Origin: Telmatactis stephensoni
Lineage: Eukaryota; Cnidaria; Anthozoa; Actiniaria; Isophelliidae
Length of the DNA stretch: 64,000 nt
Assembly: GCA_029948255.1 (NCBI GenBank)
Contig: JALIZF010001518.1
Span: forward strand, 1-64,000
Reading direction: 5' to 3'
Under the pieces are notes generated by a model. It worked only from the letters and a program-made list of their open reading frames with translations, made no database searches and was not told the DNA's origin. The position numbers and the translations under genes are program-made. Shown piece by piece: positions 35,501 to 47,900 of this stretch (the first letter of the stretch is position 1; the number at the start of each line of letters is the position of its first letter).

Positions 35501-38500
35501 AATCACTACATTATTAGTTGAGTGCATTGATTAATTCTTACTTCATAATGTCCTTACTTCCTTCTAGATAACTACTAAGTAACGTTTACTATATTTTCAG
35601 TTTTTGTCTGGACTTTCTATGAATTTCAGAAATATTGTCTAAATATTGATCATGACATCCTATGTAACGCACATGTCAGAGCTATCCAAGTAAATGCTGT
35701 GTCAGCTTCTAGTTAGTTCTAAACTTCCCTAGGGGACTCCTCAGGGTGATCGAGTTTGGTAATTGAAGATTATTAACAGTCTGGAGTGGTCACTTGAGTG
35801 ATGTTTCTAGTTCAGATGAGTTCGTAGTGAGCACAAAAATTATATATTTCTAATTTCATACTGAAGTAAAACTTCAAATAAATGTTACATTTCTATTTCT
35901 ATATCATTGAGAACACCTTTATGTAGTTCTCGGTGTTTTATACCTTGATAACAACACCGTCAACAAGTGTTTCAATAATTGCAATTATTGCAGATAAGTT
36001 ATTTTCGTGTTTGTCCATCTTCGACATGAAATATAAACTGAATTTCAATGTTGGCAGTTTTTGTATAGGTAATAGCATGGTTTGTAGTGATATTTGGCAT
36101 AAATACCACGAGTGATATTTCAAAATTGTTAAACAAAATTTCAAGAGCCGTAGGCGAGTGAAATTTGGGACAATTTTGAAATATCATGAGTGGTATTTAT
36201 GCCAAATATCACGTATAAAACATGCTATTATTTATTAATAATATAACCTAAGAAATTTCTGAAAATTTGATGAAAAACAGCCACGAGGTTGAATCGCTAT
36301 ACACTCAACTACTTCGAAAAGTGAAAACATAGCTTTCAAGCCTGTCACAGATAAAAGAAAAGCTAACAATATATTCAAGACAAGTAGTCATTCAGTCAAA
36401 ACTAAATTGAGAAGGTAAAACCACTGGTAATTTTGTTTTTGAATTTAATTTGGTCTGAATGACTTCAATGAATCAATCAGTAAAAAACAGACTCGCGAAC
36501 AAATTGTCATTTGTGAATAAAACGGCATAGTTTGAAAAAAAGATGTCAAAACAACTTTCTAGATAAGATAGACAAGCTTATCATCCAGTAATTGAACATC
36601 ATTTTGCATCATTTTTCTTACTTTCTTTGAGCTTGTTTTAAATTTTGTATTCTGCGAAAAAGCTGTTTTGCCCTCCAAAATCTCATTGCTACATGGTAAC
36701 TAAGCACGTGATCATGACCAAGTCCTGCAAATGCCCTAGATTACAATATAATAGTGTGCAGTCCTGATGTTTCACTTCCAGTTTCTAACACTTATATTAA
36801 TCTTAGACTGATTTCATCAAACCAAAGTGCTTTTTTTAATACTATTACTATTTACAACCTCTTTTCAAAGATAAGCATGGGATTTAAGAAAATTAAGAGA
36901 CATACCCTATTGCCATAACTCGCTAATTTTCGACTTTCAAAAAAACATTTAAAAAAACATTTTTTTAAACAGTGCATTCTAGAAATCCATGCTTGTTTCT
37001 ATATGCGCATTAGCCTATAGATTTATTTGAGCTATTATAAATTGTTTAATAATAATGCAATACTTTTGAATAGACTTTTTTCTGTAGTTATCACACCATA
37101 TGCAATATGTCACAATGATGCCATGAAATTCTCTCAGGGAAGACTATCTTCTTATTTTGAAAGTGATTTGAAGCCACTTCATAATTATTAGGACACAACC
37201 AAATTTCCATAGCAATTAATGGACAAATTTTATATGTCAGTACACCCTAGCTAACATACATTTTAATCTTGTTATAATTCATTTGTTTTTATCTCGATCT
37301 CTTATATTTATAGCTACAAATGGTATTCCCAAGGATACTGGTAATAAGATCAAATTTCAGTTGTGATTTTGCCAACTCCTTCAATTCAATAAAATTAATA
37401 ATTTATTTACCTTTTAAAAGTTACACGATAATACATTTACCTGAATTAGGATTTGCAATCTCTTAACAGATGATGTAATGATGGTTGATGAAACTGATCA
37501 TGATGTAATGATGGTTGATGAAACTGATCATGAAGATAAATCAGACTTATTAGAACATTCACATCCACTTACCCATGGTAAGATTTTTTTCTTTTAATTT
37601 GTTATAGAGGTTTATTCTTCCAAAGTATAGTACAATTTTGAAGAGTATTCTTAAATATATTAATACATTGACTTTTGTAATTGCACTCAGAACTTGTAGT
37701 AAAACAGCTGGTAAATGTATTCTTCCATTATTTTTGGGTTGCACGTGACGTCATCAAAATGCTAAAATCTAAACTATTCATCACACGAAACTGTTTCCTA
37801 TATATTTTATTTGTCATTAAGAATAGTCCTCACACAAAAAATCGAGTTCTTTCAATGAATAGTTTTCGATTTATTGCGAGTCAATTTCTGTCACGCAACA
37901 CTGTCACGTATATCGTAAAGACGCAGAAATATAGGCAAATATGATTCAAATCGTATGACTTTAACTTTGTTACTGATAAATAAGTTTGTTTTGGTGAATA
38001 TTTGCATAAAAAACACAAATTATAGTGATATTAACGTGATTTTGGTCCTTCGTGTTATTGTCTGCCATGTTGGTGTACAATGGTTGTGCACCAAGATGGC
38101 GGACCCATACATTTCACACCAAACAATGAAGATATTTGATGACTTGTATCTCGTTATCAAAATATTCTTATGACTAAAAATTTCGTATAGATACAAACCT
38201 TCAACTGCTTTTTTTGATGCAAAACATCATATTCAAAAATATTCTATATTAAGCCCGAAAAATTTTATGATGACGTCAGTGCAACCCAAGAATTGGCAAG
38301 CTTATTTTTAATATAAGTGGTTAACTGTGAAAAAAGGCACAGCAAGCTGGCTATGATAAAAAATGAAATTTGCTATCAAAATACCAGTCTAAAAAGCTCA
38401 ATGAAAAATCAGGAAGCCCACTTTTCAGTTGAGTTGTGTGTTTCAAAATTCGTTTTTACCAACTGTCGATAAACCAATTTTAAAGAAAACTTTTTTGATA

Positions 38501-38950
38501 TTTAATTCAAGAAAAAAATTATTGTAGGCTACGTACAACAGATCAGAACATTTTTAATCAATAGTTTGTTGTATTCTTAACAGTATAATAGTATCCACTT
38601 TCTTAGTTTAGTATTCTATCAAATACTAATAAAGTATTCTTGACCTTTGTAGCCCAGAAGATAAAGAGAAGAGGTAATTAAAGTTATCTTTTTTAAATCA
38701 TTACATTAATCATGACTGTGATTTAAATAAAGGAGAGAGCATGTTATATCATTTGCTTGGCTAGTTCTTGTGGAAGAACCTAAGCTTACAATTCAGCTTT
38801 CACTCATCACAAGTTGAAGCATTACAATAAACCAATGGGTGCCATAAAAGAACATCCTTGCAGTGGATCCACAAAAGCTTGTTATACACAATATTGTCCC
38901 CTCAGGCCCTGGGGTGGGGGGTGGGTGGGGGGTGGGTGGGGGGTGGTAGT

Positions 38951-38981
<31 letters not shown>

Positions 38982-41900
38982 GGGGTTGGTCTGACTCCCA
39001 GATATTGTTGGATGTGGAGGATCGTCATATCTTTAGGGTGTCTAAAAGGTTTTTGAGCAACAAATAACCCAAGTCTAAGGTGATATCTTTTAGGGTATCT
39101 TAGATTATGAGAATTAAGACAATGCTTTCCTAAACCTTTCAAGCAGAAGGTGTTTGAAATGAACGTCTATAGAACTATTGAAATGCTTGAAAATGTAGAT
39201 GTTTCCATTTCAACTGGTATCTTTTAGGGATAAAAATTTTTATGTTGCCTCGCCCATCTTTGTAAGACTCTGGTATCTTTTAGAGGTATTTTTTTCAAAT
39301 CTCTGACGATCCATCCCGTCCTAAAATGAGTTACACATAAATTCAAAAAATGGGTAGTTTGGATTTGATTTTATAAAACACACATAACATTTTATATTGT
39401 CAAAATTTTGTAGTGCTTGGCAAAAAGAAGAGATTTTTAAGAGAAGTTTCTGACTGCAGTGATTCAGTAAGTTTTTATGTGACCTAATTTAATTACCTAT
39501 GTAACTATTCTAAATCTAAGGGTTCATTATAATCATGGGGAGTTGGAAAACAAGCTTGGTAACGGACATCAATAATTTTGAATTATAATTGGTTTTATAT
39601 AATTCTCTGGTTTTCTGTGACCACATCAAAAATCAAAGTGATTCATTTGTTTTTGTCAAAGTATTGAAAGTGTAATTCAATAAATATGTCATATATTATG
39701 TAATTCCTTTAAATTTGATGTGATTGAGATCAGACTTAATAACAAATAAAGTTTAATCAATATTATTATAACAATATCTCTTTTACATAAACAGGAGAAT
39801 GAATTTGAAGATAGTGATGAAGGTATCTTAATTAGCTAGCCATTAAACTGTCACAATCTATCAAATTGCCAGTTTTGTTTGAATTCTTATAATATACATG
39901 AAAAAATTACTCAATTTTGATTGGCTGAGGAACAGTGCATTTTAGAAGTAATAATTCAGTGCAAAAAATGTAATTCAGTCCAGGTATTACTTGATTTCTA
40001 TTGGTCAAAAACAATCAGATCATATGAAAACAATTCCATAAAATGGATGTAAATTTTGAACGATTTGAAAAAGTTAGTGAACTGATACAATTCAGCAGCT
40101 AAAAATCGACTCAAAGAGCCAATTGAAAATAATATCAAAAGTACAAGGATTTATTATCTGTTAATGAGGAAAACAGTCAGGCATCTCTCACTTCTTAGGG
40201 ACAAACAATTGAAAAACCATAATATGCAACCTCATCCATGACTGGAAGTCAACTGTTTTGAAGTTTACTCTGAGCTTTACTCATCAAAAGAAAGCTAATT
40301 TGGCTGACATTGAGGTTCAAAGAGTGTTTAAATTTCATGGCAGTACCTCCAAGTAATATCTTGTGCTAAAAAACTCATTTTCAAGTGACTGAATGACATT
40401 GGATGCAAGGCAAACAATTTCTGGTTTTCTGTTTGTGGTTGAATTTACAGTCAATGGCCAACTAAGCTGATTGGAAATTTTCTTGGAAAGTCATGATAAG
40501 TGCTTTGGATAACTCTAGTTCTGGTAGGTCATCGCTGTTAAGGCTTTTGATTGTTCTTCCTTTATGATTCATGCTGTTAATTTGCATTGAAAGACGCTGT
40601 TACTCCTGTGTACTTTTCAATCAACAAAAATACAGTACACGACATTTCAACTGACTTTTTCAGCTGAACAGTTCTTAAATTATGCTTTTGCAAATATTAC
40701 ATATAATTTTAAACTTTTTAAATTTTATTGGCTATGTGAGGCTTTTAGATTCTTTTAGTTGGTTCAAAAAAATTGTGTAAGTTTGAATTATTTTGCAATT
40801 TTATCAGTCGGGCAAAAATGAGCTCACTGGTTGTCTTTGTGAATTTTTTGTTTGTTTTTGGTTTGAAACAGCTGGCTATTTGGCTTTGATTGAATTTCCC
40901 ACTTGTTGCCATAGTAAATGAGGCATGCAACTTTCAGCAAAAACAACCATTTTCTATCATATTTTTCATGTATATTAAAAGTAATCATACAATTTCTTGT
41001 TCAATTTGGAAATAATTTGAACTCGTGTAACTTGTTCAAATTATTTCCAAATTGAACTCGAAACCATATGATTACCTATACAAATAAAACTACATTGGAA
41101 ATGCATTTGATAGATGTATAATCTTTTTTTTTTGAGTGAGAAAATTAATCCAAGCCCTCGGCTTATTATCCATCCCATGCATACTGAGCATAAATAATGA
41201 ACTTCAACCTACTGGTAGAGCATTGAACCAGAAATCCAAATTTATGTTGTGTGTTCAAACCCGCTGAGGCTCTGACAAACTTCACACTAAAAGAAGCATA
41301 CAAATTATAATGAACTTAACTTGTAAGACATAAATTTACTTCAATTCATAAATTGTAACACTAGTAATATTGATTGATACTCATTATGTACATTTCATGT
41401 TTATATGCACAGACTACAGGAAGCTTACAAGAAAAAGAAACAAACAAAGACAAATCTTTTCCAGTTCTGAAGAAAGGTATCAATTGGCCCTTGAATGCAG
41501 TGAATAATTTATATAGATAGTGTATCTAAACTTGTCATAAGTGTTGTACAGGTAACAGGTTAACTCACCCGAAGGTTAAGTCGCCCAGCACTAAGTCGCC
41601 CGGAAAATGGTCGCTTCGCCCGGACTCATGTAGTAAACTCGCCCGATGTAAAAAATCACATCTATTCAGTTAGTTTTTGTCTTTTTTACATCCTAGATAA
41701 ACTCATCTATATTACTAAAGTTATTATTTTGGTTTTGGAATAGTTTCTCAATGAAAAATAGGACTCAAATCCAGAGTTCGAACCGGCGCGGTTGCCAAAG
41801 GACTCGCAGTGCTTGATTGCTTGAGTAGCTTTGACCTGATCCTGATTGACTCAAAATCCGTTCAAGAATCCTATATATTATGCAGAAGGAATCCTAAATA

Positions 41901-44900
41901 AACTCATCAACTTAACTATGCTTTTTATTTTTGCTCTTAAATAGTTTTCTCGACGAAAATCAGACAACATAAGTCAGAGTTCGAACTCAGTGATACGCTC
42001 GGTTGCCAACTCGGACTTCGTGTTCAACTTTATTACTATGTTAGTTCTGACATTCTGATACACTAAAATCTGTCCAAGAACTCAATGTATTATCCTAGAT
42101 AAACTCTTTGACTTTACTTATACTTTATTTTTGCTCTTAAATAGTTTTCTCGACGAAAATCAGACAACATGAGTCACAGTTCGAATTGATACGGTCACCG
42201 ACTCGGACTTCGTGTTCAACTATATTGCTATGTTAATTCTGACATTCTGATGCACTAAAATCCGCCAGCAGCTGGACTAAATGTCTAAGAACATCATCTA
42301 TAGATGACCATGGGATACTTGTTTAATAATATACATGAAAAATTACTCGATTCTGATTGGTCGAGAACAGTGCAGTTCAAGTGTAACACAGTGCAGAAGA
42401 GCTTTAATACAGTGCAAATTACATTTGAATTTATAATTTCAAAGTCGCATTAAGATCTATTTTTCCTTATACTGCTATTGTAAAACATAACCAAGAATTA
42501 CAAAAATTAATATGGAGGTTTTCATTCATTAATTAAAAGTACATGTTTGTTTGAAAAAAGAATGTCAAAAACTATGAGGATCTGGTTGTCAGTTAAATAA
42601 AATTTTTGATGACTTGCACACGCTACTGACGCCATCACATCTCATCGAGCGCGTGCTCAAAGTTTGATTTGATTTTCTTAAAAAATCACTGTTTATTTTC
42701 TTGAATTTTTTCATGTATATTATTAAAAGGTAATCATACGATTTCTCGTTCAATTTGGAATTAATTCACACTCGTGTGTTTTTCAAAGAGCTCAAATTGC
42801 ACTCGCCCTACGGGAAGCTCGCCCTATGGGCTCGTGCAATTTCAATACTCTTTGAAAAACACACTCGTGCGAATTAATTTTAAATTCAACTGGAAACCGT
42901 ATGATTACCTATACAAAACTGATTGTAGTTTGATTTTTAACGAAAATTATATAATCTACAGTAATACATGGGATTCTTGGATGGATTTTAGTGCATCAGA
43001 ATGTCAGAACTAACACAGTATTATTACATGAAGTCCGAGTCGGTGACCATATCACTTCGAACTCTGACTTATGTTGTCTGATTTTCGTCGAGAAAACTAT
43101 TTAAGAGCAAAAATAAAGTATAAGTAAAGTTGAAGAGTTTATTTAGGATAATACATGGAGTTCTTGGATGGATTTTAGTGCATCAGAATGTCAGAACTAA
43201 CATAGTAATAAAGTCGAACACGAAGTCCGAGTCAGCGACCGAGCGTATCACTGAGTTCAAACTCTGACTTATGTTGTCTGATTTTCGTCGAGAAAACTAT
43301 TTAAGAGCAAAAATAAAAAGCATAGTTAAGTTGATGAGTTTATCTAGGATTCCTTCTGCATAATATATAGGATTCTTGAACTGATTTTGAGTCAATCAGG
43401 ATCAGGTCAAAGCTACTCAAGCAATCAAGCACTGCGAGTCCTTCGGCAACTGCATCGGTTCGAACTCTGAATTTGAGTCCTATTTTTCGTTGAGAAACTA
43501 TTCCAAAACCAAAGTAATAACTTTAGTAATATAGATGTTTATCTAGGATGTAAAAAAGACAAAAACTAACTGAATAAATGTGATTTTTTACATCAGGCGA
43601 GTTTACTACATGAGTCCGGGCAAAGCGACCATTTTCCGTGCAACTTAGTACCGGGCGACTTAGTACCGATCGAGCGACTTAACCTTCGGGCGAGTTAACC
43701 GTAAACCGTTGTACAAACTGGAGGCAATATATTAAATTTATAGCTTGGTTAACATTATACATTAGATTTCACTTCTTTCAATTGAGATTTTTAATTTTGT
43801 TAAGTCAAACTAAATATTAACTTATTCTAGTTTATAATAATTATGAATGTTTCATGTGTTGATTACAGTGATGGTGAAGAAATATGTGAAGGAATCTCTA
43901 AGCTTCATGATAATAAAACTGGTAAGAAAAAAGTATGCACATTTGATGAAATGGCAGGGAAAGCTGCATGGAATCTTAGTTCCTTATTGTGAGCTAGACT
44001 TCAGTTTGCTCGATCTTATAGTTTGGTAGACTTTTTTTAGAATAATGTTGATGATGGATAGAACATTATATACAAGGGATTTGAAAAACTTCTGAAAATA
44101 TTGGATTTTCAATTTTTTGCATCATTGTTTCTTGCTACACATAATACCTCAACCTTGGTTATCTTCTATTAGCCTTTCCGAAATTCATAAAGAGACTGGT
44201 GCCGAGTTTGAATCTTGATACAGTTATAGACCCGTAATTACAAGGGTTCGAAAAGTTTGTGTGTGTGTGTGGGGGGGGATCAATTAGAACAAATTTTTAA
44301 AAAATGTCACTCAATGGGTATTCAACCAAATAGACTCAAACTTAAGAATAACACTTATTGTATAGTACGGTCTTTCATATGGCAAGGTTTAGTTTTCGAT
44401 AAGTGGAGAGTTTTCATACTCATTTTCAGATAGACTCCTTTTGAATTTCGGAAAGGCCAATAAGTATGTGAATAATCAAATTGTGACAATATTGTGAACT
44501 GATTATACCAAAAATTTGATTTTCATAAAGATATGTACTGCCTCACGCTTCCCTCATGCATTATAAGTTCATTATTATTACTGCAATAAAAGAACAACCT
44601 ATTTTAACCTAACCCTTATAGCAACAGTAATTTTTATAACTGTTTTATTTTTCACATTATTATATGAAAAACAGAGGGTGATATTCATGTAGATGGTGTA
44701 GGAGAGCAAGGCCGTTTATCAACAGACACCATAAAAAAAGATAAAGGTAACTTTTATTTAGTCTCTAATTGATCTTTTAATTTGTTGTTGGTTAATATAT
44801 TAACCAACAACAAATTAAAAGATCAATTGGTGGCCTTGCTCTCCTACACCATCTACATGTATGCTTAAACTTTGAATAATTTTTTAGTTTGGAATGAAAC

Positions 44901-47900
44901 AAAAGAGATTGGAAAAAATAAAGATCAGGATATTGGAGGTTTGTATACAGTGCTCTTATATTCAATTCATAAATTGGTCTCTAGTCACGTCATGAGCAAT
45001 TTCTGACATTGTCTCTGAAATCAGGTGGCAACATATTAACCAATAGAACAATTGGTGAATTTCTATACTATTCAGAAAACACTTATTATTTAATATCAAA
45101 TATGGCTAATGCTAATATTGTGCTCCTCCAAAAAAAGACATACAAACAATGCTTTCCTTTAGTAATGCCGGTTTACCAATGTTAGTCCTTGTCAGCAAGT
45201 ATTATATAACACCCTTACAGACTATTATAGTTCTTCAGAAATCCATTTGTCTTCTAGGCAAGACTGTTAGCATGATAATGTAAGGCAGTATGTTAGCCAT
45301 CCAAATAAAACCATTAGAAACGACTTAGTAAAGCATTAACCATTAGAGAAAAAGCATTATATGTCACAGACCTTAGAGAAAAAAGAGGTTTAAGTCCATG
45401 TCAGTAGAAAAAAACAGTTATGTAATAATAAATTGTACAATCAATATGCTTTTATTGTTTATTGTCATTTAGTTTTTTTGTCTCTGTGATTAGATTCAAA
45501 ATACAAACAAAACCTGAACAAGATTAGTGATTTTATTCATCAAAAAATACTGTATATTAATTACCTATAATATTAGCCTGGCATATTCTAACTGTCTCAG
45601 GTTACTTTCTCAAGTTTATAATTTATAGTTAAGAACTAAATTCTGCCGTAATAAATTGTTCAAGACTCTTTCAACTGCTTGGGGTTCCTTTGGTTTACAG
45701 ACTCACAGTTCCATAACATAATGGCTAAAGCATTAGCAATTAGAAATATGTTAGAGAAAAGGCATGCCCTGGCAAAGAGTTCATAATTGAGAGGAGATTA
45801 TTATTTCAATAAGCTTAAGTGTTAGTCGTTAAAGAAAAACCGTTAGTTGTCAAAGCTGCACTTTTGCTGTTAATAACTTCTCTAAAAGACTGTTGTTGTA
45901 TTGCTTTCCCATGGAGGACCACAATTTCCAGTGACAATTTATTTGAATCTTAAAATTGTTGTTCTTTTTTAGTCTATGTAAAAGCATCATCGAAAACTGC
46001 ATTTAACACAAGATGCTATGACAAGAAGCATGCCTGTTATTTTTGTGGGAAATTGTACCCCAAACTTCCTAGACATTTAGAAGACGTGCACAAAAATGAG
46101 GCAGAAGTTGCTAGGGTTTTATCTTTAAAAAAAGGATCAAAAGAAAGAAAATGGGGTCTTCAAAAAATTAGCAACCTGGGTGATTTCCACCATAATGCAA
46201 AAGTTTTGGAAACCAAGGAAGGAGAAATCATAGTCTCTAAAAGACCATCAGAGGGGGATGTTGTAGATCCAAATAACTATCTACCCTGCCCCCACTGTTT
46301 GGGATTCCACTGTAAAGCAGATTTATACAGGCATGTTAAAACATGCAACATCAAGAACAACCTGCAAATATCACATGAACAAGAGGAAGAAAAGAGAAAA
46401 GGCATCATTTCTGAAAGTAGATTACTTCTACTACCCTATACCTGCAAAGAAGCTTCTGAGCAGCTGAACAAACAAGTCCTGTCAAAGATGATAAGTGACG
46501 ATATAAGTTTCAGAGTGAGGCATGACAGCCTCATCCTGAAACTTGGAACATCATTAATAGAAAAGCAAGGCCAAGATAGAGCTCAGTACGTTTCGCAAAG
46601 AATGAGACAGATAGCCTGTCTGTTAATAGAGATAAATAAAACAGAAGAGGGAGAACTTAAAGATTTTTTATGCCCGTCAAAGTTTGACATCGTAATTGAT
46701 GGGGTGAGACGGCTATGTAAATTTCCAACAAATGATGAAGAAGACAATGTATCTGGCCCTTCTCTTGCACTTAAACTTGGCCACACTTTGAAAAAATGTG
46801 TCCAAGTATTAAGAGGTATTGGATTAAGACAAAAAGATCACGACTTGATTGAGGACACACGCAACTTTCTTGAGTTGATGGAGGCAGAGTGGGCAGATAG
46901 AGTGTCTTGTCTGTCACTCCAGACACTCCAGAGAAATAAGCTGAACGAACCAGAGATGTTGCCCTTAACCTCAGACTTGGAGAAATTGAGAAAGGACATG
47001 CTGCAACGCATTAAAGAGCTACAAAAGGAAATAAATCAGAAACCAAGTCCTACCACCTGGAAAGAACTGGCAACAGTAGCGGCAGCAAGACTCATTATCT
47101 TCAACAAACTATGCGATTACCAAAACAGAATCGACTGGAAGCAGAGTGGGTGTGAAGCTATAAAAATGACACTGCCCCCACTGGAGAGGCGTCTTTGTGA
47201 AAGGTAATGTTGTTAAAACAACATATCTTATATTAACTGCTGCAGTTTTGATTTTTACTCAAAGTGAGACAATTTTAAATTGTCCCAAGTTTTTATACAT
47301 ATTTATATTATATTATTTATATATTTGTTTATTTGTCTACTGTATTAGTATAGGAAATCGCATGATCTCGAGTACAATTTGGAATCTAATGGGTACAAGT
47401 AATGTTTTGAAAGTGCAATTTAAGAACTTTCAAAACATTACAAGCAGTATAAATAATTATATTATCTACTTATATTATATTAAGCTTATACTGTGTTGTA
47501 CACTTTAATGGTTATTATCAAACTCTAGAAAATCTGGTGAACATGAAGAGTGTTGTATATTCTGATACAAAACTCTGTATACTTCTACTTTCTTGGACAG
47601 ATTCACTTTTATTGCATGAATTTTAGGTAATATACAATATTTGTGTCTGTGCTGTATACGATATGCAAACAATCACCTTGGGCTCCTGGTTGTATATCAT
47701 ATACAATGACAATGTTCACGGCCACTCACTATAATTATATATTACTTAAAGTAGAAGTAGAAGAAGTAGAAACCAGAAACAAGTTTACATAAATCTTATA
47801 AATATTTGTTTTGAAAACTTGCCTTATAGTGGTAATTGTATTTTATGATGCTCTACAGCTAACTTAAGCTTGACACAGATATTTTTAGAATAAAGCTTAC

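Larger units (their letters stand above)
35482..40350 (+). repeat. second copy of the cassette region (tandem duplication)
   Basis: Corresponds to 28831-29897 plus 31248-35000, with only scattered substitutions and small indels. It includes the inverted-repeat element at 36071-36229, which has gained a ~30-bp insertion, and the CRE-ended MITE at 37734-38293. Homology ends at AAAACTCATT near 40378, after which unrelated intron sequence follows. The near identity of introns and MITEs points to a recent event or to an assembly duplication. Confidence 0.9.

Noticed and set aside
43847..44029. ATG-led frame through the 43869 exon
   Set aside because: Uses a different frame from the one fixed by the previous exon and loses the acidic pattern; it reads into the intron.
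47197..47508. 103-residue frame after the zinc-finger exon
   Set aside because: AT-rich, hydrophobic intron read-through. The recombinase family continues from the exon at 47926.
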